Shown: positions 7,894 through 16,954, numbered from the stretch's first letter. The stretch: DNA of 64,000 nucleotides from JAZDPK01 sp043797615 (GCA_043797615.1 JAZDPK010000048.1:1-64000), one strand, 5' to 3'. Notes: a model not told the origin generated them from the sequence alone. Numbers and translations are program-made.

Positions 7894-7922
7894 ATTTTAG
7901 CACATTTTTTAGTTAATGTGAA
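7894..7922 (-). promoter_or_regulatory. gyrB promoter
   Basis: On the minus strand TTCACA (7922-7917), 17 bases, TAAAAT (7899-7894). It lies 33 bases before the start codon. Confidence 0.6.
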
Positions 7923-8041
7923 TAGGCAACGGGGATAAATCAGTGGCGGTTTTCAGCGGTTTGTTGTATAATAAAGACAGTCAAATGTACGATAAAATCG
8001 TACGGTTGAAATTATAATTTAAAATACATACACATACAAAC

Positions 8042-9503
8042 ATGAATGCGATTATAAAAAAACAAAACGGCGTAGTGTATACTCCGGAGTGGGTGGCGGA
8101 TTTTATTATTGACGAGGCTTTTGCCGATAGAAAAATAAAAGGGAATGAAAAAATATTGGATGCGGGTTGCGGCGAAGGCGTTTTTACCGTTATTGCCGCG
8201 CAAAAATTCGCAAAATTATCGGGGAAGAAAATAAATAAAGTCATCGAGGAAAATATTTATTTTACGGATATATCGGAGGAATCAGTGGAAAAGACAAAAC
8301 AAAACTTGCAAAATTTATCAAAAAATAAAATTAAAAAGTTCAATGCGATCTGCGATGATTTTTGCTTTCATGAATTCAATGAAAAATTCGATTTTATAAT
8401 AGGCAATCCTCCTTATGTGCGCATTCAGCATTTAAATGGACGCAAGGATCTATTGCAAAAAAAATATATTACCGCATCCAGCGGCTCGATCGATTTATAT
8501 TTTTGTTTTTTTGAAAAAGCTCTTAATTTACTCGGTCAAAACGGAAAAACCGCTTTTATAACGCCAAACTCGCATTTTTATTCGGCGGCCGGCAAAAATT
8601 TGCGCAATTTGTTGTTGCCGCATTTATTAAAGATAATAAATTTCGATCATTGCCAAATATTCAAGGATGTAACCGCTTATACGGCGATTACGATATTGCA
8701 AAAAGAAAATACTTCGGGCTTTTTGTACGCGGAAAATTATAAAAGCGATTGCGATAATCTTCAATATAAAAAAATTTCAGCCAAACACATGAGACCTGAA
8801 AGGTGGGAGTTTTTCGATGAAAAATATTTAAATAAAATCGTTAAATTCAATAAGGAGTATTCTACACTTCAGGAAATTGCTGAAATTCACTACGGCATCG
8901 CCACTTTAAAGGATGAAGTCTATATTTTTTGTCCCGATAAAACCGACAAGAACTATTATTACACGAATGGTTTTGAAATAGAAAAAGAGCTTTGCGTCCC
9001 AATTATCAAGGCGTCGACATATAAAGGAGAAAATCAAAATCTTTTTATTATCTTCCCTTATAAACACGAAAGGGTGATCCCTAAAAGTATTTTTTCAGCG
9101 GAATTATCCGATGGCTTACAAATATTTATTAAGCCAACGCGCAATTTTAGAAAATAGGGACAAGGGTGGCGGCAAAAATTATGAAGAATTTTACGCTTTT
9201 GGCAGAAATCAAGGCCTGAAAACCAGTTTTGGCAAGAAAATCATAACTAGCACGATGAATCTCACTCCGCGATTTTACGTGATCGAAGACGATAAAACCA
9301 GCTTTTACGCCGGCTATTGCATTAAACCGAAAAACAACATCGATCTTTACGAATTGTGCGACGCGTTGAATTCGGACTTGATGAAAGAACATATAAATTC
9401 CGTTTCAAAAAGTTATCGCGGTGGATACAAATCTTATGCTAAGAGCTTTTTAAAGGATTTTGTTCATCCGCAATTTTTCAAGATACAACCAGCATTATTA
9501 TAA
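8042..9503 (+). pseudogene. Frameshifted N6-adenine DNA methyltransferase of a restriction system
   Basis: The first 1,060 bases encode motif I (ILDAGCGEGVFT) and the catalytic NPPY motif (IIGNPPYVRI), so it is a class gamma-type adenine methyltransferase, resembling Eco57I-like enzymes. At about 9,100-9,105 the frame breaks: the first frame runs on to a stop at 9,157 in unrelated residues. The family-like tail (YPMAYKYLLSQRAILENRDKGGGKNYEEFYAFGRNQGL, split here as two known blocks) continues one frame over to 9,503. Removing one T in GAATTATCC would restore it. It is either a real knockout, phase variation or a sequence error. The following gene is a likely endonuclease partner. Confidence 0.8.
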
Positions 9504-9517
9504 TGGAATAGATTTCC

Positions 9518-9612
9518 TCGCAGCTCTGCTGCGGGGTAAAGGAAAATTATCCTATTATACCTCGCCGATACGAAGCGAAGCGGAGTGAGGGAACAGCTTG
9601 CTGCGGGGTAGT
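9518..9612. repeat. GC-rich hairpin repeats between methyltransferase and endonuclease
   Basis: CCTCGCAGC / GCTGCGGGG forms a tight hairpin; a second GCTTGCTGCGGGGTA follows near 9,598. The block between has GAAGCGAAGCGGAGTGAGG. Confidence 0.55.
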
Positions 9613-9627
9613 TAATTTTTAAATTAT

Positions 9628-10341
9628 ATGAATAACAACGATTTTTTGAAAGTAGTCGAAAAATCATTTATCAAGTTTTTAGAAACGCATTCCAGAAGCA
9701 ATAAAAAATTAATCGTATTGCACGGAGCGATAGCGGAAGACATTAAAAACCGGTTGGGTGGAGATTTTGAAGTCAGATCTCTTGGCATGGGCGACGGCAA
9801 AGAAGGCAAGATGGAGGGCAGATACATGGACAAAACCGTTGATATTTTAATTTCAAATAATAAATCGGACATTGCCGGCGTCGGAGTGAAATTCGTAATG
9901 AACAATTATTCTCAAAATTCCAATAATTATTTTGAAAACATGCTTGGTGAAACCGCAAATATTAGAGCCAATAATCAAGCATATTATCAAGTCTTAATTT
10001 TGCCGGAGGAAATGCCGTATTATGATAATTCAGGAAAGATAACGAAATGGGAAAAGCTTACCGATCACAATATTGATAAATATATCGTGTTGTCCCAGGA
10101 TAATGTTGATGCATATTTGCATACTCCGATCAAAACGTTGTTATTTATCGTTGAATTTCCAAAATGTAACCATGATATTATAACCACAAAATTAGACTAT
10201 AAACGTTATTATTTGAATAAAAAAAATGATGTTTCAATGCGAGCATCAGAAAGCATAGAGGAATTGTTCGGCAAGACAATAGTGTTTAATGATTATGAAA
10301 CATTTATTGAAAAGATAGTCCATCTTATTCAAGGCGCATAA
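9628..10341 (+). CDS. Probable type II restriction endonuclease
   Basis: The protein is 237 residues. A DKTVDILIS strand followed by GVGVKFVMNNYSQN looks like the D...xK core of a PD-(D/E)XK nuclease, with the usual Glu replaced. The rest (NNYFENMLGETANIRANN, then YQVLILPEEMPYY) resembles the conserved body of restriction enzymes paired with single methyltransferases. It lies directly after the frameshifted methyltransferase, which supports a restriction role. I cannot name the specificity. If the methyltransferase is truly dead, an active nuclease here would be toxic, so it may also be inactive. Confidence 0.5.
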   Translation: MNNNDFLKVVEKSFIKFLETHSRSNKKLIVLHGAIAEDIKNRLGGDFEVRSLGMGDGKEGKMEGRYMDKTVDILISNNKSDIAGVGVKFVMNNYSQNSNNYFENMLGETANIRANNQAYYQVLILPEEMPYYDNSGKITKWEKLTDHNIDKYIVLSQDNVDAYLHTPIKTLLFIVEFPKCNHDIITTKLDYKRYYLNKKNDVSMRASESIEELFGKTIVFNDYETFIEKIVHLIQGA

Positions 10342-10352
10342 AAAATGAGATT

Positions 10353-10496
10353 GTGACAAATTGTCAAGGTTTGAAGTTAACGCGATTATTCTCCGATCAT
10401 TATAAAAAGCTGGAAAATTTTTCAAAAGAATTTGTCGGTTTTGAAAAATTGGTCTTAAATGAATTTTCGAAATTCAAAATTAAAATAATAAATTAA
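10353..10496 (+). pseudogene. Possible gene remnant, 47 codons
   Basis: A GTG-started frame reads LKLTRLFSDHYKKLENFSKEF, then VGFEKLVLNEFSKFKIKIIN and stop. The composition is protein-like and helical, without a Shine-Dalgarno sequence. It could be the 3' end of a lost gene in the restriction locus. Weak call. Confidence 0.3.
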
Positions 10497-10509
10497 TAAA
10501 TTTTCAATT

Positions 10510-11391
10510 ATGCCCATATACAACGACGAAACGACCGAGAAAAATTTAAAGTACGGCTATTGGTTCGTCACGCACAAAGTGATGCTGCACAAGCTCGGCA
10601 TTTTGGTATTGGCGGTCGTTGCCGGCGCTCTGCTTTTGTACGGCGCGTGGGGCGTTTTTGATTATTACGTCCTTGGCCGCGATAAAAATCTGGCCGTTGA
10701 AAAGGAAATCGCCTCTTCCAAGCTGAATTACGCGCTCTTGTCCGAAATTAACAAACCGAAAAATCTGCAGGTTTTGAGCGTCAGCAGCCTGAACGGCGGG
10801 GAGGGAAAAATTGATTTGGTCGCGGAAGTGGCGAATCCGAATATTCAATGGGCGGTGGAATCTTTTGATTATCATTTTTCCTCGGGCGAGCGGAAAACGG
10901 CCGTGAAATCCGATTTTATCCTGCCCGGCCACACGAAATTCGTCCTTGATCTTGGATTTGCGAGCTTGACCAGCTTTCCGAATCCGGAGCTGACCGTGGA
11001 AAACATTAAATGGAAAAAGACGGCGAACTTCAAAGAGCTGGAGGACAAGGTGATTGATTTTGATTTCGCGAACAAGCAAGCGCTGCCGGCGAAGCGCAGC
11101 GGCGCGAGCGCCAAATCAGCGGTTTCCACCGTTGAATTCGACGTGATAAATCGGAGCGCTTATGGTTTTTCCGAGCCGAAATTCATCGTCTTGCTCTATA
11201 GCGGAGACAATCTGGTGGGCGCGGATCAGGCGGTTTTGGACATCCTCGTGACCGGCGAAACGAAAAATGTCAGCTTGAACATCTTCCAGGACATTCCGGC
11301 CGGCGCCGGAGTGCAGATTTATCCGGACATCAACATCCTCGATCCGGCGGCGTTCAAGGGGTTTGGCAATGAAGGAGAAGTGCCGCAGTAA
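10510..11391 (+). CDS. Membrane-anchored hypothetical protein
   Basis: The protein is 293 residues: about 30 cytoplasmic residues, one membrane helix (LGILVLAVVAGALLLYGAWGV), then an extracytoplasmic domain made mostly of beta-strand-like stretches (EGKIDLVAEVANPN, AVSTVEFDVINRSAYGF). The alternation of 'VANPN' and 'VINRSA' motifs suggests two Ig-like beta-sandwich units. This layout is common in Patescibacteria just upstream of rodA/ftsW genes, which would fit an envelope role, but that is inference. No Shine-Dalgarno. Confidence 0.65.
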   Translation: MPIYNDETTEKNLKYGYWFVTHKVMLHKLGILVLAVVAGALLLYGAWGVFDYYVLGRDKNLAVEKEIASSKLNYALLSEINKPKNLQVLSVSSLNGGEGKIDLVAEVANPNIQWAVESFDYHFSSGERKTAVKSDFILPGHTKFVLDLGFASLTSFPNPELTVENIKWKKTANFKELEDKVIDFDFANKQALPAKRSGASAKSAVSTVEFDVINRSAYGFSEPKFIVLLYSGDNLVGADQAVLDILVTGETKNVSLNIFQDIPAGAGVQIYPDINILDPAAFKGFGNEGEVPQ

Positions 11392-11455
11392 AATAAAACA
11401 ACAAAAAAACAAAAAATCAATAAATTAATAAATCAAAAAAATAAAAAAGTGGATT

Positions 11456-11521
11456 GGGTACTGGCAAATGGTAACCGGCACTTAAGAACCAGTTAACCAG
11501 ACAACTAGTTAACTAGACAAC
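11456..11521. repeat. Octamer array upstream of rodA
   Basis: Four 8-base units of the CCAGTTAA / CTAGTTAA type at 11,489-11,520, preceded by complementary units of the TACTGGCA / AATGGTAA type. The same unit precedes dnaK at 61,911. Confidence 0.7.
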
Positions 11522-11581
11522 CGTTCGTTTTACATTGACGCGATAATGCGTTAAAATGGAATTGCTTTCCATTTTTTTATT

Positions 11582-12676
11582 ATGATCGGAAATATTTCCG
11601 ACAAGCTGCGCAAATTCGACTGGGCGCTCGCGGCCGCGGTCTTTTTGCTTTTCTGCCTGGGCTTGGCTGCGATTTACAGCGTCAGCTTGAGTAAAGCCGT
11701 GCCTGATTTCGGCAATTTCCGCAAGCAGATCGTCTTCGGCGCGGTCGGATTCGCCGCGCTCGTTTTTTTCGGCGTGAGCAATTATTCCGGCCTGCGCGTG
11801 TACAGCCGGCTGGTTCAAGTCACCACCGTGATTCTGCTCGTCCTGGTGCTGTTCATCGGCTCCATCGTCCACGGCACGAAAGGCTGGTTCATGATCGCCG
11901 GCTTCGGTCTCCAGCCGGTGGAGTTCGCGAAAATCGCGCTCATAATCGTCCTGGCCAGGTTTTTCAGCAACCGGTTCCAGCATTTTCAAATCGCCAAGCA
12001 TATTATCATTAGCTTGTTCATAACGCTCAGCTTCGTTATTCTTGTCGCGCTCCAGCCAGATCTCGGATCGGCCATTGTTCTTATGGGAATCTGGCTTCTG
12101 CTCCTGGCGTTCACCGGCCTGCCGAAGAGGTATTTCCTGTTCATGCTTTTCATCGCGCTTGTTTTGGCGGCAATCGCGTGGACCGGCTTTCTGGCCGACT
12201 ATCAGCAGAGCCGCATTTTGACTTTTCTGCATCCGACGAGCGATCCTTTAGGCGGCGGCTATAACGTCACCCAGTCGATCATCGCCATCGGCTCCGGCCA
12301 TTTTTTCGGCCGAGGGCTCGGGTCCGGCTCGCAGAGCCAACTGCGCTTCATTCCGGAGAGCCAGACGGATTTCATCTTCGCGGTGATTGCGGAGGAGCTC
12401 GGGCTTTTCGGCGTCTTCCTGGTGCTCGCGTTTTTCGCGGTGATTTTGTACCGGCTGTTCGCCATCGCGCGCCGCGCCCGGGACGACTTCGGCCTTTTCC
12501 TGTGCCTCGGCATCGCCTGCGTGTTTTTCATCCACCTTTTCGTCAACGTCGGAATGAACATGGGGCTGATGCCGGTGGCCGGCATTTCTCTGCCGTTTCT
12601 AAGCTACGGCGGCAGTTTTCTCGTTTCATGTCTGATTATGGTCGGCATTGCGGAGAGCGTGGCGGTGAGGAGATGA
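11582..12676 (+). CDS. rodA: Peptidoglycan glycosyltransferase RodA (SEDS family)
   Basis: The protein is 364 residues with about ten membrane helices. Motifs GLGSGSQSQLRFIPESQTDF and GLMPVAGISLPFLSYGGS define the SEDS family; the GSQSQL form matches RodA better than FtsW. RodA polymerises lipid II into glycan strands for side-wall growth together with a class B PBP, which is not in this window. The start ATG at 11,582 has no Shine-Dalgarno; an octamer array lies 60 bases upstream. Confidence 0.9.
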   Translation: MIGNISDKLRKFDWALAAAVFLLFCLGLAAIYSVSLSKAVPDFGNFRKQIVFGAVGFAALVFFGVSNYSGLRVYSRLVQVTTVILLVLVLFIGSIVHGTKGWFMIAGFGLQPVEFAKIALIIVLARFFSNRFQHFQIAKHIIISLFITLSFVILVALQPDLGSAIVLMGIWLLLLAFTGLPKRYFLFMLFIALVLAAIAWTGFLADYQQSRILTFLHPTSDPLGGGYNVTQSIIAIGSGHFFGRGLGSGSQSQLRFIPESQTDFIFAVIAEELGLFGVFLVLAFFAVILYRLFAIARRARDDFGLFLCLGIACVFFIHLFVNVGMNMGLMPVAGISLPFLSYGGSFLVSCLIMVGIAESVAVRR

Positions 12677-12683
12677 AAAAATT

Positions 12684-12799
12684 ATTCTAATTATTTTAAT
12701 TAATCTAATTAACCTAAATAATAATCAATGTCCAATTTAACAACCCAAATAATTTTAGGATTTATTTAGAATAATTAGTATAATTAGAACAATTAGTGT
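12684..12799. repeat. Inverted nonamer array, ATTAG family (locus 1)
   Basis: The left arm is four units like ATTCTAATT (12,684-12,719). The right arm is four units like AATTAGAAC (12,764-12,799). The period is exactly 9, the arms are complementary and the spacer is 44 bases. It starts 7 bases after the rodA stop. Confidence 0.9.
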
Positions 12800-12814
12800 A
12801 ATTTAAGTTTCGGT

Positions 12815-12843
12815 TTGACAATTTTTTATTCTTTTGATATACT
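12815..12843 (+). promoter_or_regulatory. Promoter for the Zn-ribbon gene at 12,871
   Basis: TTGACA at 12,815-12,820, 17 bases, TATACT at 12,838-12,843. A very short leader follows. Confidence 0.75.
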
Positions 12844-12870
12844 CGTTTCACAAAAACCTCGCAAAAAATT

Positions 12871-13194
12871 ATGTTTCCTGATCAATACAAATCGCTGAAG
12901 CTCGTCTCCGATTGCCCGGTCTGCCGGCGCAAGAATTTTCCGTCCGACATCAAGATGGTGGAGGAGGGCGAAGACGCCCATCTCCTGCACGTCCGCTGCC
13001 GAAATTGCGGCGGCTGCATCATGGTTCTGGTGTCGTTCGGGCTGGAAGGCATGAACGTGTTCGGCGTGCTGACCGATCTCGGGCCGGAGGAGGCGGGAAG
13101 CGTTATGAAGCGCGGTCCGCTGTCGGCCGACGACGTGCTGAAAGTGCACGAAGTTTTGCACGGCAAGAATTTTTTTTCTGAAATGATTAAATAA
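12871..13194 (+). CDS. Conserved-looking Zn-ribbon protein
   Basis: The protein is 107 residues. CPVC near residue 15 and CRNCGGC near residue 43 form a zinc ribbon; the C-terminal half (PLSADDVLKVHEVLHG) is a predicted helix that ends the protein. The repeated pattern 'HVRCRNCGG ... MVLVSFG' resembles short Zn-ribbon proteins of Patescibacteria of unknown role. A consensus promoter lies 28 bases before the ATG, but there is no Shine-Dalgarno, so it differs from the Zn-ribbon genes at 625 and 1179. The next gene, bL25, begins 160 bases on. Confidence 0.65.
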   Translation: MFPDQYKSLKLVSDCPVCRRKNFPSDIKMVEEGEDAHLLHVRCRNCGGCIMVLVSFGLEGMNVFGVLTDLGPEEAGSVMKRGPLSADDVLKVHEVLHGKNFFSEMIK

Positions 13195-13247
13195 TTTATA
13201 TAAGTAACAAATAACAACATGATCAACGTGATCTGCAACTGATCAAC

Positions 13248-13282
13248 CCCTCGACTCCTCGATAAACTCGGAGCTCGGGGCA
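13248..13282. repeat. CCTCGAC...CTCGGGG palindromic repeat
   Basis: The core CCCCTCGACTCCTCG...GAGCTCGGGGCAGGC is related to the repeat inside dnaK (63,614-63,636) and one at 21,188-21,206. It lies between the Zn-ribbon gene and bL25. Confidence 0.55.
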
Positions 13283-13355
13283 GGCAAAATTTGTCTTGAA
13301 TGTTCAGTTATGGACAAATCAGTTGCGAAAAAATGTTTTATCATGTTGTAGCTAT

Positions 13356-14045
13356 ATGATTTACGATTTGCAAGCGACAAAACGCGACCGATTCGGCAAA
13401 ATCCTTTTTAACATGCGCAAAGTCGGCATGCTGCCGGCGGTTATTTATGGACCGGAATTGAAACAAAGCGACCCGATATTTTTGAAATTCAACGATTTTG
13501 TCAAAGTTTTTCAGAAAGCCGGCGAAAGTTCGCTGATCAATCTGGCGATCGACGGCGAAAGCAAGCCGCGCGAAGTGCTGGTGAAGGACGTGGCGTACGA
13601 CGCGGTGAAGGACGTGCCGATCCACATTGATTTTTATCAAATCAAGCAAGGACAGAAATTGGAACTCGACATCGTCATTGAATTCATCGGCGAAGCGCCG
13701 GCGGTCAAGGAAGCGGGCGGCATCCTCATCAAGAACTTGCACAATCTTTCCATCCGCTGTTTGCCGAAGGATATTCCGGAAAAAGTGCAGGTTGATCTAT
13801 CCTCATTGAAAGCGATCGACGATAAGATTCATGTCAAAGATATAATTATTTCGGAAACGATCGAAATTCTGCAAGACGCGAACGACGTGGTGGTCTTGGT
13901 TTCGGCGCCGGTCGAGGAAGAAGCCGAAGTGAAGCCGGAAGTGGCGGCGGCCGACATCCCGACGGTTGAAGGCGAGAAGAAGGACGAGGAAAAGGCGGAA
14001 AGCGAGGAAGAAGGCAAAGACAAGAAAGCGGAAGCGAAGAAATAA
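13356..14045 (+). CDS. rplY: 50S ribosomal protein bL25, CTC form
   Basis: The protein is 229 residues from MIYDLQATKRDRFGKILF. The N-terminal 5S-rRNA-binding domain (about 1-90; VIYGPELKQSDPIFL) is followed by the TL5/CTC beta domain (IHIDFYQIKQGQKLELDI... IRCLPKDIPEKVQVDLSSL). A Lys/Glu-rich disordered tail of about 40 residues ends it. CTC proteins bind 5S rRNA and protect the central protuberance. An earlier in-frame ATG at 13,296 would add non-family residues. No Shine-Dalgarno. Confidence 0.93.
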   Translation: MIYDLQATKRDRFGKILFNMRKVGMLPAVIYGPELKQSDPIFLKFNDFVKVFQKAGESSLINLAIDGESKPREVLVKDVAYDAVKDVPIHIDFYQIKQGQKLELDIVIEFIGEAPAVKEAGGILIKNLHNLSIRCLPKDIPEKVQVDLSSLKAIDDKIHVKDIIISETIEILQDANDVVVLVSAPVEEEAEVKPEVAAADIPTVEGEKKDEEKAESEEEGKDKKAEAKK

Positions 14046-14067
14046 TCCAGTAAAAATTTGCTTAATA

Positions 14068-14106
14068 AAAAAAAGTGCTCTATTATTCATAGTAGAGTGC
14101 TTTTTA
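14068..14106 (+). terminator. Intrinsic terminator of bL25
   Basis: AAAAAGTGCTCTA / TAGAGTGCTTTTT, with two unpaired bases in the stem and a T-run. Confidence 0.6.
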
Positions 14107-14112
14107 AAATTA

Positions 14113-14232
14113 TTCTAATTAACCTAATTGTTCTAATTATTCTAAACAATATCCAAATCGGAATCAAGCCCCAAATTATTTTGGAAGTTGGGATTTATTT
14201 AGAGCAATTAGCGCAATTAGAATAATTAGGTC
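14113..14232. repeat. Inverted nonamer array, ATTAG family (locus 2)
   Basis: The left arm is four units TTCTAATTA / ACCTAATTG (14,113-14,148). The right arm is four units AATTAGCGC / AATTAGAAT (14,197-14,232). The last unit ends 8 bases before the ATG of the DUF3048 gene. Confidence 0.9.
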
Positions 14233-14240
14233 AATTCGTT

Positions 14241-15278
14241 ATGCTGAAGCGTAATATTCAATTTTATCTCATCGATCTCCTCCTGCTAGCCGCCATTTTC
14301 GGCGGCGGCGGATTTTATTATTGGCGTTTGAATCATGAATCTTCTTCCGTTGCCGACGCCATCGTCGGGAAAATCAACGAGCAAAATTGCGAATCAAGGC
14401 GCAAGATCGACGGCGCGTGCATTGACGGCAAAACGGAATCGTTCGTCTATGCCGCGATGATCGACAATATGAACGTCGCCCGGCCGGCATACGGATTAAG
14501 CCGGGCCAGCCTGGTTTACGAAGCGATCGCCGAAGCGCCGATCACCAGATTCATCGCGTTTTTTTCCGGCGACGAAAAGATCGATCGCATCGGGCCGGTT
14601 CGCTCGACCCGACCGTACTATGTCGATTGGGTGAAAGAAATCAACGGCGTTTACAGCCATGTGGGCGGCAGTCCGGACGCGCTTATGACTTTATTGAATT
14701 ATGATTTTGATTTGAACGAATTCACGAGCAACGAATATTTCTGGCGCAGCGATAATCACTTGGCGCCGCATAATGTTTTCACTTCTTCCGATTTGGTTTT
14801 AAAAGCGATTGAAGAAAAAAATTGGCAGTTGCCAGCGGATTTCGGCAGCTGGATTTTCAAGCCGGACGCGGCAATGGCCGATCGGCCGGAAGCGCAGACG
14901 GTGAGCGTTGATTTCGCCAATCCGGTATACAACGTCAAATGGGAATACGGCAAGGAAACAAACGATTATCTGCGCTCGGAAGGCGGCGTTGCGCAAAAAG
15001 ATGCGGACAATGGAGCGGAAATCAGAGCGAAAAACGTGGCGGTGATGTACGTTTCCAGCCGCGTGATCGATGCCGTGGGCCGGCGTTCGACGAAAACGAT
15101 CGGCGGCGGGGAAGCGGTCGTGTTTCAGGACGGCAAAGCAACGACCGGAACTTGGAAGCGCGACGGATTGAATTCGCGCACGCGTTTTTTCGACGATGCG
15201 GGCAAAGAAATTTCGTTTAACGCCGGAACGACCTGGATCGAAGCGGTGCCCGGGCATTTTCCGAAGGTGAGCTGGTAA
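14241..15278 (+). CDS. DUF3048 (YerB-like) membrane-anchored protein
   Basis: The protein is 345 residues. One N-terminal helix (YLIDLLLLAAIFGGGGFYYW) precedes the DUF3048 core with its hallmarks: AAMIDNMNVARPAYGLSRAS, the EAPITRFIAFFS strand, IGPVRSTRPYYVDW, and SHVGGSPDALM. The C-terminal half carries the second conserved block (MYVSSRVIDAVGRRS...GGGEAVVFQDGK.TTGTWKR). The family is known from Bacillus YerB, an extracytoplasmic protein of unresolved function. The start lies directly behind a nonamer array and has no Shine-Dalgarno. Confidence 0.88.
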   Translation: MLKRNIQFYLIDLLLLAAIFGGGGFYYWRLNHESSSVADAIVGKINEQNCESRRKIDGACIDGKTESFVYAAMIDNMNVARPAYGLSRASLVYEAIAEAPITRFIAFFSGDEKIDRIGPVRSTRPYYVDWVKEINGVYSHVGGSPDALMTLLNYDFDLNEFTSNEYFWRSDNHLAPHNVFTSSDLVLKAIEEKNWQLPADFGSWIFKPDAAMADRPEAQTVSVDFANPVYNVKWEYGKETNDYLRSEGGVAQKDADNGAEIRAKNVAVMYVSSRVIDAVGRRSTKTIGGGEAVVFQDGKATTGTWKRDGLNSRTRFFDDAGKEISFNAGTTWIEAVPGHFPKVSW

Positions 15279-15371
15279 GGATAGGTATGATCAAGTGCAA
15301 AAAATGCACAAGTTCAATGTAAATTAATTTATACATTCAAACATATTTGATTCAGGATAGATTTAAAAAAT

Positions 15372-15470
15372 CAGTTATCCGGAAATTCCGGATAACTGCC
15401 GCAAACGGAAAATATTGGAACAAAAATGTATGGATTGGAGTTGTTTCCATCTTGGAAATAACTGCCAATA
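15372..15470. repeat. Two CAGTTAT palindromes upstream of the RhuM pseudogene
   Basis: CAGTTATCCGGAA / TTCCGGATAACTG is a 13-bp-arm palindrome with a single central base (15,372-15,398). A weaker relative, GGAGTTGTTTCC...GGAAATAACTGCC, follows at about 15,438-15,468. They may be operators of the RhuM gene. Confidence 0.6.
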
Positions 15471-15533
15471 ACGGTAAAATATCGCATAAAATTTTGTAAA
15501 CTTTTCGCCGAATTTTTATTTAAAAAAAAACTC

Positions 15534-15932
15534 ATGAAAAAAATACCGGACAATCAAATCGCTTTTTATCAATCGCCGGACGGATCGGTAAATATCGAGG
15601 TTTTATTTGCCGAAGAAAATATCTGGCTTTCTCAAAAAAAGATTGCGGAGCTTTTTGATACGACGCCTCAAAATATCACCCAGCATATTAAGAATATTTA
15701 TGCGGAAGGAGAGGTTGAGCGAAATGCAACTTGTAAGGATTTCTTACAAGTTCAAAAAGAAGGAATAAGGGAAGTTGAGCGAAGTACGTCGCTGTATTCA
15801 TTGTAAGCCGTGATCGCCGTCGGTTATCGTGTGAACTCCGAACGAGGCGCGCAATTCCGCCAATGGGCCACCGGAATCTTAAAAAATTACATTCACAAGT
15901 TTGGTGTGTTTAATTTGATAAATTTTCTATGA
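15534..15932 (+). pseudogene. RhuM-family gene remnant with an internal stop
   Basis: The N-terminal helix-turn-helix part (IWLSQKKIAELFDTTPQNIT, QHIKNIYAEGEVE) is that of the virulence RhuM family. A TAA at 15,804 stands where the family continues with an acidic residue, and the same frame then reads on as AVIAVGYRVNSERGAQFRQW, ATGILKNYIHKFG, which is the next conserved RhuM block. The frame then meets a stop at 15,930, overlapping the EamA start, so the C-terminal half is missing. A GAA or GAT to TAA change plus a truncation explains it. Confidence 0.8.
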
Positions 15933-16807
15933 CTGTCTCCCTCGGCATCGGACTCGCTTTCCTCGCCATGCTCTTCTGGGGTTTCGGTGATTTTTTAATT
16001 CAGAAATCAGCCAGAAAAGTGGGGGATTGGGAAACGCTTTTCTTTATCACTTTTTTCGGCGCGATCGTTTTGGCGCCTTTTGTTTGGAAAGACTTGCCCG
16101 ATTTGCTGAACGGCGATCATAAAGCGTTATTGGTGATATTGGTCGCCAGCGTTTCGCTGTTAATTGCCGCGATCATTGATTTCGAAGCGCTGAAAAAAGG
16201 CAAATTGTCAATCGTTGAGCCGATTTGGTCTTTGGAAGTGCCGCTAGCCGCGTTTCTCGCGTTTTTTCTGATCAGTGAAAAGATTTCTTTTTATCAAATA
16301 ATTTTCATCGCAATCCTGTTAATTTGCCTGATGATGGTGTCTTTCCGCGAAAGAAGCTTGAAAATATCTTTTTTTCTGGAAAAAGGCGCGATCCTTGCCG
16401 TGCTCGGCGCGATTCTCATGGGAAGCGCGAACTTTTTCATGGGCTGGGGCGGCCGGGCGTCCGATCCGCTTATGGTGAATTTTTGCGCTGATATTTTCAT
16501 GATGGTCGCGTCGATTATATATATTGCGGCGCAACGCAAAGTGAATTGCCTGTTTTGCGATTTGAAAGCGAATTACAAGTTTCTGCTGCCGATGGCCTTG
16601 TTGGACAACGGCGCGTGGATCGCTTTTGTTTTGGCCATGACTTTGGCGCCGATCGCCGTGGCCACGGCTTTGTCGGAAAGCTACATTATCATCGCGGTAT
16701 TGCTTGGTTTGTTTATAAACAAGGAAAAACTGCAATTCCACCAGAAAATCGGATTGGTCGGGGCGGTGGTGGCGGCGATAATATTGTCTATGATAACGTC
16801 ATTCTAA
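15929..16807 (+). CDS. DMT/EamA-family transporter
   Basis: The protein is 292 residues with about ten helices in two EamA repeats. The first runs from GIGLAFLAMLFWGFGDF to LLICLMMVSF and the second from GAILAVLGAILMGSANFF to the end. The family exports small metabolites; the substrate cannot be told. It seems to have landed on the RhuM gene, since its ATG overlaps the last in-frame bases of that remnant. No Shine-Dalgarno. A nonamer array starts 5 bases after its stop. Confidence 0.85.
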   Translation: MTVSLGIGLAFLAMLFWGFGDFLIQKSARKVGDWETLFFITFFGAIVLAPFVWKDLPDLLNGDHKALLVILVASVSLLIAAIIDFEALKKGKLSIVEPIWSLEVPLAAFLAFFLISEKISFYQIIFIAILLICLMMVSFRERSLKISFFLEKGAILAVLGAILMGSANFFMGWGGRASDPLMVNFCADIFMMVASIIYIAAQRKVNCLFCDLKANYKFLLPMALLDNGAWIAFVLAMTLAPIAVATALSESYIIIAVLLGLFINKEKLQFHQKIGLVGAVVAAIILSMITSF

Positions 16808-16812
16808 AATTA

Positions 16813-16948
16813 TACTAATTAACCTAATTGAATTAATTATTCTAAATAAAAAATCAAAGAATAAAATCCCAAAATATTTTAGTGATTGAAATTTGGTTAT
16901 TATGCATTATTTAGGTTAATTAAAATAATTAGAACAATTAGAATAATT
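16813..16948. repeat. Inverted nonamer array, ATTAG family (locus 3)
   Basis: The left arm has units TACTAATTA / ACCTAATTG from 16,813. The right arm has units ATTTAGGTT, AATTAAAAT, AATTAGAAC and AATTAGAAT (16,909-16,944). It ends 10 bases before the ATG at 16,955. Because 9 is a multiple of 3 the right arm is open in the frame of the next gene. Confidence 0.88.
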
Positions 16949-16954
16949 GATAAT

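Noticed and set aside
12684..12799. CRISPR array
   Set aside because: Units are only 9 bases, degenerate and contiguous with no spacers between them, and no cas gene is present in the window.
16886..16954. N-terminal extension of the 16,955 gene encoded by the nonamer array
   Set aside because: The array is open in frame only because its period is a multiple of 3. The extension is basic Ile/Arg repeats before a normal membrane helix, and the ATG at 16,955 is a better start.
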